Source: Tetracentron sinense
Lineage: Eukaryota > Streptophyta > Magnoliopsida > Trochodendrales > Trochodendraceae
NCBI GenBank assembly: GCA_015143295.1
Contig: CM026574.1
Span: 13,704,938 to 13,768,937 of the forward strand
Direction of reading: 5' to 3'
Length of the DNA stretch: 64,000 bases
The position numbers and the translations under genes are program-made. This document shows, in pieces, positions 24,935 to 35,967 of this stretch; position 1 is the stretch's first letter, and every line of letters begins with the position of its first letter. Under the pieces are notes generated by a model. It saw only the letters and a program-made list of their open reading frames with translations. It was not told where the DNA came from and searched no databases.

Positions 24935-25310
24935 GGTGTGTTCGGTTGAAGAGATTGTGAGGGAAAGTAGGTGAAAGTGAGAAAAAATCACTTTCACCAT
25001 GTTCCATTTAAAGGATTTTGAGAGAAAGTGAAAGCTCACTTTTCTCTACACTATAGTATTTTCTAGTAATTTCTCTCGATTTCATCCAAATCAAATTCTT
25101 TCCAAATGAATGAATTGTGGAAGAAAAATAATAAAGCTTTTACTAATCAAATTCTATCATTTTTATGGTTATATTCCTAAAGAAAACAAAAGGTAATTTT
25201 TTAAAAATTAATATTTTTTCTTAATATTTTTCTTTCAAACAAAAAACACAAGAAAAATTATACAATTCTTTCACTTTATTTTACCCCCCCCTCCCTCAAC
25301 CGAACACACC
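24935..25310. mobile_element. MITE with GGTGTGTTCGGTTG ends
   Basis: Terminal inverted repeats GGTGTGTTCGGTTGA and its complement bound 376 bp, flanked by the direct repeat ATTAA on both sides (24930-24934, 25311-25315). The ends resemble Tourist-type (PIF/Harbinger) MITEs, though those usually duplicate three bases (TAA/TTA), so the class is a guess. It lies about 970 bp downstream of the U-box stop codon. Confidence 0.8.
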
Positions 25311-25315
25311 ATTAA

Positions 25316-26278
25316 GGCATTCTTACTCCAGACGATCCTTGCTCTTATGAGTGGGTGAATCAATCTCCATTAAACAAAAAAAAATACTAAGAAGAAGAAT
25401 AATCTGTTTTTATATTCAATTCCTGTCCAATTATAATGCGGAAAACAAAAAGAAGTTTCTGTCTCTTTCTCCACATTTCATGGCTTTCTGACTTCCTCCT
25501 TCCCCCAAAGCTTTCTTTTCTGTGTATTTAATTAAAAAGCGTCTCCATCTCTCTTTTGGGATCGGCGTAGTCAAAAGATTTCTCTCACTTTTTCCTTTCC
25601 TACTGATTCCCATCTCTTTCAGTCTTTCTGTCATGATTTCACTAAATTTTAAAGAAACATCAAATTACAGTCAGCAATCATTTCAGCTATTGCAGTTCTC
25701 TTCTTCTGTTTTCGTTCCTATTTGTTGCTCTTCTGGGACAAGGCTTCCGAGTCCCCAATCCCAGAAACTCAATTCTCCAGATTCTCTATCATAAAACCAG
25801 GTAGAGAGAGAGAGAGAAATCAGAAAATTAGAGCAATAAAACATGGAAAGATATACAAATTCAGAATCCCATTTCTTTTTTGGAGGCAAGCAAGCCTAAT
25901 GATGTTAATCGAATAATTCGTAGTTTTAAGGCACCCATTCGTCGAATCTTAGAAACTCAGAGCTAAAATAAGACAAATCCATGATTTGATTTCTGAACTG
26001 AATTACGGAAACCCAATTGGAAGATAGGAAAACAAATTCCAACTGAACTCTATTGTAGTTTTGTAAATGAATTTTCTTTGAGTTACAGTCTTACAGAAAC
26101 CCATTTGCATAGTAAAAAAAACATAAAACACAAGCATGAATTTGAGAGACGAACAAATTCCCGAACGAAATCGAACGAATTCTTCTTGTGTCTGTTAACA
26201 AAAAATTCTTTTGATTTACAGATTCTCACTCCCTCTCCTTGGAGAGAAAAATTAGTGAAGGAATTCTAGTAGTAGTAA
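25316..26278. other. 3' flank of the U-box gene
   Basis: No recognisable gene. Small ORFs on both strands lack domains. A short GA microsatellite is at about 25802-25818. The U-box transcript's 3' UTR on the minus strand must fall here, but no clear poly(A) signal could be chosen. Confidence 0.4.
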
Positions 26279-27520
26279 TCAGAAAGGCATGATATGTGTG
26301 GTTTTAGTATCATAACTGGAGAGACAAGATTTGGAGTTAACCCGGAAAATCTTTAGCAGATCACCGGACATTTGCCGGACCACCGACGAACAATTGCTCT
26401 GCATCAACAACAGAATCTTCGTCAATCCATTGTTCTTCATCACCGCCTCTTGAGCCTTCTGAACGCGGAAGAGATGACACACGCTCCACAGTATCACAAC
26501 CGCATGCTCCGTCGCCGATTTCGATACCTTCAGCATTTTCTGTACGATCGCCGGAATACATATAGGATCCTCACAGATTTCAGTCCGGCCTTCTGTGCAC
26601 GTCGAAACCATCTCCAGTAGTTTTAAAACCTTTTCGGTGATCGAAACACTGGAACTCGATTGCGAGAGTAATTTCCCCAATATCTGAACCATTCCGAGCC
26701 GGACGATCTGTACTTTGATCCGCCTGGGCATCAATACAGCTATCAAGCAAGATAAACCGGCGTTGATCGCACTCGAATCCGTCTCAGAACTCACTAGACG
26801 GATCAGTTCAGGCAGTAATCCTTCTTTTTCAGCGATCATGAGCTTGGATTCGGCATCGACGGCGATGAACTGTAAAACCCTAGCAGATCCGATTCTTAAA
26901 TCCAAGCTCCCTTTCTTTAGAGCCAGAACGATTGAAGACAAGTAATCTCGTTTTCCTTTCAAGATCAATCTCATCAGTTCTTCTTCTTTATCTCCGTATT
27001 CCGTCAGAGTCAAACACAAAACCCTGACGACCTGTTCAACAACTTCAATCTCTGGATCTCCTCCATCGCCATTGCCGAGAACACCGACGATCACCGGAGC
27101 AAACTTCGCCAGAAACTCGCGATTCTCATCGGAGTCTTTCGCAAAGGCAATAATCTTTGAAAGAAAATCCAAACAGTTATCGGTCCTGCTTTCAATGTTG
27201 TTGATCAAAGCTCGTGCTTGTTCTTGTGAGAGAGAAGGAGAGGTGGTTGCCGGAGAGACGCCGGATTCCGGTGAGTTTTGGACGGAGTCCGACCAGAGCT
27301 GGATCAGACGGTGGAGGGTGTGGTTAGGGACGAAGTCTTTGCTGAGGAGGACTTGCATGGTAGCCGGACACGTATTGTTGCCGTTGTCGAGCCACCGCTG
27401 AATGCTGGACCGATCGTATGTAACGCCGGTGCAGAGACTTACGGGAGATTTCATCACGTCCAGTGAGATTGGGCACTTGAAGAAGCTTGGAACCGTAATG
27501 TAGAGATCGTTTCTCACCAT
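26279..27520 (-). CDS. U-box E3 ubiquitin ligase with ARM-type repeats (PUB27/PUB28-like)
   Basis: An uninterrupted 413-codon ORF without introns. Residues ~12-75 form a U-box (FKCPISLDVMKSPVSLCTGV, YDRSSIQRWL, NNTCPATMQ, NHTLHRLIQLW), the E2-binding fold of plant PUB ligases. The rest (~100-400) is helical with leucine-rich ARM-like repeats, including an LRIGSARVLQFIAVDAESK stretch typical of the class. The family's members are about 400-420 residues, so this looks full length. The start MVRNDLYITVPSFF matches the class N-terminus with little ahead of the U-box. PUB ligases of this group act in the cytosol, often in stress or immune signalling; the substrate is not predictable. A CT-rich leader precedes the ATG on the sense strand. 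Confidence 0.95.
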   Translation of the reverse strand: MVRNDLYITVPSFFKCPISLDVMKSPVSLCTGVTYDRSSIQRWLDNGNNTCPATMQVLLSKDFVPNHTLHRLIQLWSDSVQNSPESGVSPATTSPSLSQEQARALINNIESRTDNCLDFLSKIIAFAKDSDENREFLAKFAPVIVGVLGNGDGGDPEIEVVEQVVRVLCLTLTEYGDKEEELMRLILKGKRDYLSSIVLALKKGSLDLRIGSARVLQFIAVDAESKLMIAEKEGLLPELIRLVSSETDSSAINAGLSCLIAVLMPRRIKVQIVRLGMVQILGKLLSQSSSSVSITEKVLKLLEMVSTCTEGRTEICEDPICIPAIVQKMLKVSKSATEHAVVILWSVCHLFRVQKAQEAVMKNNGLTKILLLMQSNCSSVVRQMSGDLLKIFRVNSKSCLSSYDTKTTHIMPF

Positions 27521-27640
27521 CTTTGATCAAAGATTAGAGGGGGAGAGAGAGAGAGAGAGAGTGGAAGAGAAGAGGATGGTTTAGAGAGGTTTTTGAAGGG
27601 AGAACATGGCCCATGGGCCGGATGTTATCATTTGGGGTTC
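27521..27640 (-). promoter_or_regulatory. CT-rich 5' leader of the U-box gene
   Basis: On the sense strand the ATG is preceded by a (CT)n run (27545-27562) and further pyrimidine-rich sequence, typical of plant 5' UTRs and core promoters of TATA-less genes. No convincing TATA box was found. Confidence 0.45.
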
Positions 27641-28181
27641 TACTGAGACCGTGCGGTCAATGGGCAACCATCCAGACAATTAAAGAATGGCCTCACATCA
27701 ACTTCTAAAACACAGACGGGCAAAAACACAACAATGAACGATGTTAGCACAGTGTTAGTGGCTAACTGGAGATTGGAGCTCTTGCGACTCATTACCTTAC
27801 CTTGGGGATTGGATCCCGAGACCCGTCTAGCCACACTCATTGCCTCTCACTTGTTGATTTCAAACTTTTCCCCTAAAATAACTTCATTCCAGTAACAGTA
27901 GAATTATATGGTTTAGTCAAATAACTTATTTTTTTTGTAATATTTGAATAAAGTGATTTAAAGCAAAATAATTGAAAAAGATTTTCATGAGATGAGTAAA
28001 GTAGGTGTCTCATAATTTATAATGCCTTAGAATCACGTTTTCTTAAGAACGATTGCCCCTTTCCCGGTATGGTCTCAGACTCTCAATCACATTTTTCTTA
28101 TTTTTATAATTGTTATAATAATTTTAAAGATCTTGGATCAAGTGGAGCTCTTTGCTTAATGTACGTGACAACGAGGGGAAG

Positions 28182-28280
28182 GAATTAACCACAGTTAATA
28201 GGACATAAAAGGGACACGTGTTAACCCGTAGGTACGATTGAACTCCCCCCGAGTTCAATTGCGATTGGTTGTAATTCTAT
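28182..28280 (-). repeat. Half copy of the CACGTG fold-back repeat upstream of the U-box gene
   Basis: Shares 'aaccacagttaatagg', 'gggacacgtgtt', 'cgattgaactc' and 'gttcaattgcgattggttgt' with one arm of the elements at 35607-35967 and 37360-37724. It carries CACGTG at 28215-28220, about 695 bp upstream of the U-box start codon. Confidence 0.7.
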
Positions 28281-29283
28281 TCTTTAAATGGATAGATGAG
28301 CAAGGGGTAGTTTGGGAATTAAAGTAAAATATTAAATCAAAGTTTTATTTTATACGAGGGATTGGGAATTGCGGAAAAATCAGGCTATGCCTAGCTCTCC
28401 CATTATAATAGTAAAGATGAGGGAACACAAATCTATAAATCTGTGGAACCATATATAGACCAAATTTGTGTGTTAGTGTGGTTGGCTTGTTTGAGTGTGT
28501 TGTTTACCCTTATCAGGAAAAAAAAAATTGTTATACGGAATCACAATATGTCCTATATTTGGTTAAACCTGACTCAAGTTTGAGCTCGGCTTGAATATGC
28601 TTGTTCGTTGTTCGAGTTCAAATATTCACATTCAAGCTCGATTCAAATTTAAATATTCACGCTCTAGCTGGACTTGAGCTCGAACTTGATTCAAGCCAAG
28701 ACGGTTTCGATTTTGCTTACACTTGATTTGAATTTTGTGATCATTTTGGTTAATTTTACATGATTTTAACAAAAATAAATATTATTAAACTGAAATGCAT
28801 GAATTATATGAAATTAATCCATTCATAATATTAAAAATAATAATAAAGGAGAGTCATTTAGTCTAGAAAATGGGAGTTAAGGTTAGGCCCTATTTGGATA
28901 AACTTATGGGAAATTTTTTTTTTTCAGAAGTCTCATTTCGAAAGTAAAAAAGCTACTTTCGTGTAAACGCAATCACAATCCAAAATTGAATAGATTATAA
29001 ATGGTTGGGAAAATCAAATTCAAACCCAACCTAACGGGTCCAAAATCTAAACTACAACTTTTACATTTTGGCAGTTTGACAAGAAGGTTTTCACAAAAGC
29101 CTCAAATTGGGTTTGGCTAGTTGACGAGTTTGTCCAAAATCACAACCTTTGTTTTTTCTACCCATTTAAATTATATTTAAATCACAGTTGATCTATTAAA
29201 CCATAGGTTTGATTTCAAAAGATATTTCGTAATCTATAATATTTTTCTTTGCTTTTACATTTTTAACAAATATCATGAATATA
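28281..29283. other. Intergenic, no gene seen
   Basis: AT-rich, with 'gttcgagttcaaatattcac'-type simple-sequence-like repeats at 28580-28700 and a 'ggccctatttggataaac' MITE-like end near 28888 whose partner end I could not find. Confidence 0.4.
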
Positions 29284-29400
29284 TATATGGTGAAGTCCCT
29301 TGGCGCTGTACGAGAGACCTGGGATCGATTCCCACCTAAGTTTCTCTGGTAGGGGTCTGCCTAACCCAGCTTACCTCCCAAATTTTTTTTTAAAAAAATG
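29284..29400 (+). repeat. Short SINE-like repeat
   Basis: Contains a B-box-like GGATCGATTCCCACC following 'ttggcgctgtacgagagacc', and ends near a T-run/A-run. The order resembles the head of tRNA-derived plant SINEs. There is no cloverleaf, so it is not a tRNA gene. Confidence 0.45.
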
Positions 29401-29744
29401 TATATTATATATTAAAACTTCATTTTATTTCTCGTTTATGTGTAGTAGTTTAATGCAAGTCCATTTTTTGTGTGTGCAAGTTGACACATAATTTTGTGCC
29501 CCAACATTGCACATGATGAGGAGTGCTAGCCCTACTCACTCACACCTCTTTCCTCCTTTCACATTCAGTTAGCACTCCTCTACACATGATATGTTAAAAG
29601 TAAAATTTTGAAGGTCATATGTGTTTGACCAGTGATTAGCCAACTAAGCATTTAACTATGGAGTCAAATGTCATGTCTTGCTTTAACAATAGTTAATCTT
29701 AAAAAAATTGAGATTAATATTTTTGTTTTGCTTTTCTTTCTAAA

Positions 29745-30100
29745 ATCCAAGGTTAGATTGCATAACCCTAGGGGTGAATGAATCTTAACTACAGTTGATA
29801 ACTGTTAAAAAGGAGGACATGGATAAATGAGGATCGTAAATTCTATTTTTTTTCAGAACCGGACTGGGCCGCCTTGAACCGGTAGAGTGGCCGGTTCTCA
29901 GTTCCACCAGTTTGACCGTTTCAACCGGTCCGGTTCAACCCTGTAATTTTTGTAAAAAGTTTAATTTTTTTCCATTTTTCCCGGTTATGACCCATTCTTT
30001 CTTAAAGAGTTCCAGTTTTAGGGGTTTTGGGATTCTGTTCCCGATTTTTCTGGTTTGATCGGCCCGTCTGGTCCGATTTTGATAACACTGGCAAATTTCA
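29745..30100. repeat. Half fold-back copy followed by CCGGTT-rich repeat
   Basis: 29745-29825 matches one arm of the fold-back family (aatcttaactacagttg). From 29858 to 30095 the sequence is built from aaccgg/ccggtt words and ends with 'gataacactgg'. A related CCGGTT-rich stretch is at 55640-55910. Confidence 0.45.
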
Positions 30101-31078
30101 CTACATAGTGGAATGCGGCAATAAGTTAAACATTTACCTATTTTTTCACTATATAATTTGGTTTTTTTTTTTTAATTATTCCCAATTGGTGTACGTGGCA
30201 TACTCTCCGGGGCACACAAGATCTTTATGCCAACTTGCACACACAAAATGGACGACCTGTAGAATCTTCTCCATTCTTTGATAAATAAAAAATAATGTTC
30301 CCATATTATGAGATGAAACCTCGCCCTCTTGACGTCCAAATGAAATTTATCCGAATTTGGTTAATTTGGATCAACAAATCAACCCGATACATTACAGCCC
30401 TAAGCAACGTTGTTTAATCATCAATATGCTCAAGTAGGGTTAGCCTCAGTTCAATGTGCAAATACCCGACTAGGTCCCAACGTGTTGAGACCTACCAAGC
30501 CTAAATTGGAAAAAGCAAAGGGTCGGGTTGGTCATTCGGGTGAAGGGAAGTTATTATTATTATTAGTTGGGCGTTAAATGGATGTTAGTTGATTGCATAT
30601 TTCCAAATTAACTTTGGGATCCTCGCTAGTAGTTGCTGGTCCCAGCATCATTTTGAAGGCACCAGATATCTATGTACACGCCAATGATCAAGACATTATG
30701 CGACAACCCAAACCGAAAAGAAAGGAAAAGGGAAGAAAAAAACTTATATTGATGAAGTTTTTGGAAAAAAATTTGTTACTATGAAAAAGTGCAATAAAAT
30801 GAAAGTTGTAGCCTTCCAAAAAAAGTAAAAGTGCATTTCTTGCAAACTAAATCAAGAAAAGTACAAAAAAATATATTTTTCTTTTACTTTTCCTCACTTT
30901 CTCGCCGAATGATCACACCCCTGAAGTAATTGCTAGTGATCTTCTCACCACTAACCACTAGGGATCCTTTGTCTTCCAAAATTAGCCGTAGACCATCCAT
31001 ATGGTCATTTCTTGCAAATAAAAGCAGCTAAATGGTGTTGTGACAGACAGGAACCTATGTGTTCCAAAACAAGCATAG
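30101..31078. other. Intergenic, no gene recognised
   Basis: Small ORFs only. A minus-strand stretch near 30895-31010 reads HMDGLRLILEDKGSLVVSGE, which looks protein-like, but no family was recognised and no gene structure can be built. Confidence 0.35.
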
Positions 31079-31104
31079 GAAGTGAAGAACACCAACGCAT
31101 ATCT

Positions 31105-31339
31105 TATTAGAGATAGGTTTAGAGAATACAAAATGGTGTAATAAAGTGAGATGAGATACACTATATCTCATCTTATATCTAGGTAGATTTGAATTTGAAA
31201 TAGATTAGTATCAATCTTAGATTTGATTATGATATGATATTGTTTTTATATTTTGAGACTCTTGTAATCTCTATATAATCCTTAAGGAAGAGCCATTGTA
31301 ATAATCCAAGTTATTCTCAATAAAATCTGTTTTCTATCA
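31105..31339 (+). repeat. TRIM left LTR
   Basis: Runs from tattagagataggtttagag to ttttctatca. It holds the direct phrase 'gagatgagatacactatatc' and a TATA-like 'ctctatataatcc' near 31272, a likely promoter for the element. Confidence 0.9.
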
Positions 31340-31771
31340 TGGTATCAGAGTGGGTCGATCGGACCTTATTTTGAATTTTTCTTTCTTTTAATCTTGTTTT
31401 TTGCCGCCCGTCCAGTCAACACCTCCTTTTTTTTTTTCCTAAAGTTGTAGCCTTCATCATTTCTAATTGAAATCTCTCTATCATTAATATCTTCGAGTTT
31501 CTTTTTTTTTTCCTTCAAATCACTGGTAGACTTCTCTTTACGTGTTATTTGGAGCGATCATGACAGTTTGCTCTAGTGGACCACCAGCTCCGATAGACTC
31601 TAAGATGAGCAGAATGCGATAGTGATAGATTTCACAGACTAACGGTGACAACCAATATGTACAATTGGATTTTCCGACGACTTTTCAACAAAGCACAATG
31701 ATCTCGGACTAATTTTTTGTTTGTAACAACTACAAAATCATTCTTTAAAAGATCATACAATTCCAGGAGGG

Positions 31772-31993
31772 TATTAGAGATAGGTTTAGAGAATAAAGAG
31801 TGGTGTAATAAAGTGAGATGAGATACACTGTATCTCATCTCATATCTAAGTAGATTTGAATTTGAAATAGATTAGTATCAAATCTTAGATGTGATACTGT
31901 TTCAATATTGAGACTCCTGTAATCTCTATATAATTCTTAAGGAAGAACATTGTAATCATCCAAGTTATTCATAATAAAATCCATTTTCTATCA
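31772..31993 (+). repeat. TRIM right LTR
   Basis: Second copy of the LTR, with small deletions relative to the left one, which indicates independent decay after insertion. Confidence 0.9.
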
Positions 31994-32256
31994 TATCTTA
32001 GTGCCTTGGGCCCTGAATCTACTACTACTACTCCTCCCCTTACATTTTACTTCCTACTACAAGTCTACAACGGCTCCAAGTTGCTAGATCTGCACTACGA
32101 GATTTCCTTGTGCTTTTCTTCTAAGTCAAAGTTTATGGAACTTTCAGGCGTTCTTTTGCACGTTGAGGACCTCATTACTCCCTTGTTTACTGCTGGGTAA
32201 GGAAACAAAATCTCTCTCTCTCTATATATATATATATATTTACTACTAGTAAACAC

Positions 32257-32273
32257 CCCGTGCCATGCACGGG
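32257..32273 (-). other. Helitron 3'-terminal stem-loop
   Basis: Inverted repeat CCCGTGC/GCACGGG with a 3-base loop, eleven bases from the terminal CTAG. This is the standard Helitron termination signal. Confidence 0.8.
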
Positions 32274-33659
32274 AAAGTAGATCCTAATTGATGGCATAAC
32301 GAATAAAATGCAAGTGTAGTGATATAATAATGTGCATTAAGTGTAGTGATGTATTGCCTAAAGATTAAAGAATTCTAATAAAATGTTCTGGGACATGATG
32401 TCTAAACACTGGATCAAATCGCGAGAATCTATAAAATGATAAATTAAATGTTATCTTTCTTTTTTTTTGTAAAATTAAATTCTATCTTAAGTTTAAAATG
32501 ATGTATATAAGATACAATAATCACGAGAGAGAATCTATATAATGGGAAATTAAATTTTATTTTGAATTTATAATGATGAATAAAAGATACAATAAGAAGG
32601 AAAAAAAATAGAATATAATTGCACTCAATATGATGCAGCCAAATGAAATTCAAGCGTATTTCTCATCTTTCCATCTTCCCATATATTCACACCATTTTTG
32701 TTTGAAAGAGAAAATAGAAAAATAGAGTGAAAACCTCAATTCATCATACCCTTGATAGTAAGTGCCATATGTTGGGAAAAGAGAAAGATGAAGACCCACA
32801 CGTGACTTATTTTCCATTGCGTGGAAGCATTCACTAATGCAAATATGTTAAATGTTGTTTGATTCCTGTCAGCTACAGAGCACTAAGCCACTTGATTGAT
32901 TAAATGGTGGTTGTGTTCTTGGTTGGGTTGGGGGTTTGATTTTGGAGTGGCGATGGCAGCTATGGGTCCGGATCAATAGCTGAATCATCAGTGGCATAAA
33001 TGGTGTACACAGAATACTGCTCACATGTCAAGCCGTGTTGAGAAATAAACTTTAGTTTGTTGGTGTGATTCTGGACACTAATTCTGCAAGTATGAACTAT
33101 AGTGGTTGTAAGGTCTTTGAATTAAAGTCCCCCATAACTGTTGAGCATGGTATCCCATAAACCACTAAGCTTTCTAATGATGATATAGGTTTCATCCTAT
33201 GTATTTCGATCACTGCTGCCTCTAAGATGCAAAAACATTTTTTTGGCCCAATTAAACCTTAATAGTACAGTTGCATCTAAATGCTAAAAAATACTATGAC
33301 ACAAACCCGGACTGTTTGATGATAATTTCATTCATGAATTTATTATTATTCAAGTTGGTTGGTCTCCAAAGAAAATGGAAAAATAAATATCGGTGATGGA
33401 AAAAAAACATAGTTTAATAGGCAGCCTCAATTTGGATGAGTGAAAACAACCATTGATTGGGTGCTTCGTAGTATTTTGCATGCTACCACACACACACATT
33501 TTAATTAAAAGAAAAAGGAAAGCTTCGGAAGAAAGGGAACAAATCCACTCTTCTACTCTTTAATTGGACGAATCCTCAAGCAAGAAAGAGGCAAGAGCCC
33601 TCCATCATACTACTACTCCTACAAGATAAATAGCGAACGACTGTTGATCTATATATTAC

Positions 33660-33935
33660 TCTATAATTGTTGATATCCAGAAGCATGCCTATGCTGGATT
33701 GAGTTCCTCCTCATAAAGAATGGCAGGCCTAAAAACCTACAAATCAAATCATGAAAATATAAGGAACCATTTTAGGTAAAATGATTTGTAATAGGTAGAG
33801 ACAATAAACAAAGAAAATGGGACAATTCAAGAACATTACCTGAAGGCAGTCAGAGTTCTCTACCTCTTTACGAATAACATTGAGAACTAAATCAATTAAT
33901 GCTACACCTCCAGTCTAAGGCCTCTTACCAATGAG
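33660..33935 (-). pseudogene. Beta-tubulin gene fragment: two partial exons with an intron
   Basis: Minus-strand exon piece 33840 to ~33925 gives ALIDLVLNVIRKEVENSDCL, matching the beta-tubulin segment just before the first intron. A donor GTAATG follows at 33839, then a 103-bp intron ending TTTGTAG at 33737. The next piece (33736 down to ~33660) reads GF, stop, ACHSL, stop, GGT..., matching the start of tubulin exon 2 with its GGGTGSG nucleotide-binding motif altered (GGTQSS). A stop replaces the Tyr before the TGG, and one base is missing at the junction. Because the intron is kept, it came from genomic DNA and not from mRNA. It cannot encode tubulin. Confidence 0.85.
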
Positions 33936-34181
33936 CAGAAAAACTAAAAAACGAGAAGATGAAATGACGTGGGGTCGTGGATGGTTACTTATAGAAAGAA
34001 GACTCAATTGAGGCGAGCGGGAACAACTTGCTAATAAGAAATAAAAGATTGTGAGGTATGACACACCACTATATAGATGAGTCTTTTGATTTTCTTTCAA
34101 TTAAAACGGTAAGTAATTTAATATAAAAATTAATGTAATGAGGAGTGTATGAACAACTCTATATTAAAATAATTTAATGTA

Positions 34182-35345
34182 ATTAATTAAAAAGAGGGAG
34201 GTAAGAGTCTTTTGAATTGCTTTCAACTAAAAATTAATGCAAAAATGGAGTGTATGAAACTCTTGATTTACTCAAGTCAAAATAAATCTATACTAATACA
34301 ATTAATTTTGGAGATTTATTAATGGGACCCAAATTTGACCCAATATTTGGCTTAATTAATGACGAGGTGGCACCAACTTATTGGTTCGGCTAAGAGTAAA
34401 TAATTTAATGTAATTAATTAAAAAGATGGAGGTAAGAGTCTTTTGAATTGCTTTCAACTAAAAATTAATGTAAAAATGGAGTGTATGAAACTCTTGATTT
34501 GCTCAAGTCAAAATAAATATATTTTAATACAATTAATTTTGGAGATTTATTAATGGGACCCAAATTTGACCCAATATTTGGCTTAATTAGTGACGACGTG
34601 ACACCAACTTATTGGTTCGGCTAAGGGTAGTATGCCACGTGAGCAGACACATGTCATTAACCTGAAGCAAGAATAGAGAGATTTGGGATATGCCATGTGG
34701 CACCAACCAGCATATAGTTAAGGTAATTAATTAAAAAGATGGAGGTAAGAGTCTTTTGAATTGCTTTCAACTAAAAATTAATGTAAAAATGGAGTGTATG
34801 AAACTCTTGATTTGCTCAAGTCAAAATAAATATATTTTAATACAATTAATTTTGGAGATTTATTAATGGGACCCAAATTTGACCCAATATTTGGCTTAAT
34901 TAGTGACGACGTGGCACCAACTTATTGGTTCGGCTACGGGTAGTATGCCACGTGAGCAGACACATGTCATTAACCTGAAGCAAGAATAAAGAGATTTGGG
35001 ATATGCCATGTGGCACCAACCAGCATATAGTTAAGGTAATTAATTAAAAAGATGGAGGTAAGAGTCTTTTGAATTGCTTTCAACTAAAAATTAATGTAAA
35101 AATGGAGTGTATGAAACTCTTGATTTGCTCAAGTCAAAATAAATATATTTTAATACGATTAATTTTGGAGATTTATTAATGGGACCCAAATTTGACCCAA
35201 TATTTGGCTTAATTAGTGACGACGTGGCACCAACTTATTGGTTCGGCTAAGGGTAGTATGCCACGTGAGCAGACACATGTCATTAACCTGAAGCAAGAAT
35301 AGAGAGATTTGGGATATGCCATGTGGCACCAACCAGCATATAGTA
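34182..35345. repeat. 313-bp tandem array inside the Helitron (three full copies and one partial)
   Basis: Units begin aattaattaaaaag at 34412, 34725 and 35038, exactly 313 bp apart. A shorter copy (34182-34411) lacks the last ~84 bp, and a still more diverged trace lies at 34085-34180. Copies 2 and 3 differ at only a handful of sites by eye, so the latest duplications are young. Each full unit contains TGCCACGTGAGCAG and ACACATGTC. No ORF. Confidence 0.93.
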
Positions 35346-35606
35346 TTAGTATAGATTGTAAAGCCGATGGCTTTGTTCAAAACATAGATTGAACAATTAT
35401 CATACCTAAAATGCCCTTAATGTGTAGTAAAAGTTTGTGAAATACTAACATGTTTGGAATGTTAGTTTCACCATTTCAACCCTTCCATTCTCTCTCCCCA
35501 TCAATCTCTCCTGTCATTTCTCTAACCAATAAAATAATAATTAAAAAAAATCATTTACATCATTTCCCGTCTCTCCCAAGTCCCACGTCCATCTCTCTCT
35601 CTTCCA

Positions 35607-35967
35607 AGATTGAATAACAGCCAATTGTGATCGAACTTGAGTTCAATCGCACTCATAGGGCAACACGTGTCCATATTAACTCATACTAATTGTGATTAAG
35701 ATTTATTAACCCTCAAATTTCAACAATCTAATTTTGATTTTTATAAAATAAAAAATATATATATATATTAACCCTAATGGTTAAAAATTTCTAACCATAG
35801 TTAATTTTTTTAAAATAATTTGTTCTAAAAACCAAAGTTAGATTATTGAACCTTAAGGGTTAGTGAATCTTAACCACGGTTAATAGGGGTTAACAGGGAC
35901 ACGTGTTGACCTCTAAGTGCGATTGAACTCTCCCCAAGCTCAATGCAATTGGCTGTGATTCGAACTC
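35607..35967. mobile_element. Fold-back (long inverted repeat) element, CACGTG family
   Basis: Left arm (cagccaattgtgatcgaac, gttcaatcgcac, caacacgtgtcc, attaac, gattaag) is mirrored by the right arm (aatcttaaccacggttaa, gggacacgtgttgacc, gcgattgaactc, gcaattggctgtgattcg). CACGTG occurs at 35664-35669 and 35900-35905, and TTGAC follows the second. The middle is A/T rich. A half copy continues at 36085-36215. No target duplication could be assigned. Confidence 0.75.

Larger units (their letters stand above)
31105..31993 (+). mobile_element. Complete TRIM (terminal-repeat retrotransposon in miniature), 889 bp
   Basis: Two LTRs (31105-31339, 235 bp; 31772-31993, 222 bp) flank a 432-bp interior with no ORF of note. 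The primer site TGGTATCAGAG (31340-31350), complementary to initiator Met-tRNA as in plant copia and TRIM elements, follows the left LTR directly, and a purine-rich CCAGGAGGG (31763-31771) precedes the right LTR. The 5-bp duplication TATCT flanks both ends (31100-31104, 31994-31998). The LTR starts TA rather than TG. It encodes nothing and would need enzymes in trans. Confidence 0.92.
31079..32201 (+). pseudogene. Possible orphan exon interrupted by the TRIM (unidentified)
   Basis: If the TRIM and one duplication copy are left out, an open frame spans the insertion site and continues to a GTAAGG donor-like site at about 32197, just before a pyrimidine run and the Helitron end at 32246. The right part includes LLQVYNGSKLLDLHYEISL and KSKFMELSGVLLHVEDL, which reads like real protein. 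I do not recognise the family. It could be chance. Confidence 0.3.
32246..35355 (-). mobile_element. Non-autonomous Helitron carrying a beta-tubulin gene fragment
   Basis: Read on the minus strand it starts with TCTATACTAATAC after a host A (35356) and ends with hairpin CCCGTGCATGGCACGGG, eleven bases, then CTAG before a host T (32245). These are the Helitron hallmarks: 5' TC, 3' stem-loop, CTRR, and insertion between A and T without duplication. It is 3110 bp with no Rep/helicase ORF. The interior holds a sense-oriented beta-tubulin relic and a 313-bp tandem array near its 5' end. Confidence 0.82.

Noticed and set aside
26361..27530. Additional ORFs on both strands over the U-box gene
   Set aside because: They are shadow frames of the 413-codon gene; none has family features.
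29284..29400. Functional tRNA gene (B-box-like sequence)
   Set aside because: No cloverleaf can be folded around the B box; the same holds for the B-box-like sites at 23400, 39930 and 46215. They fit SINE heads instead.
34182..35345. CRISPR-like or phage-type repeat array
   Set aside because: Units are 313 bp, head-to-tail without unique spacers, in a plant Helitron.
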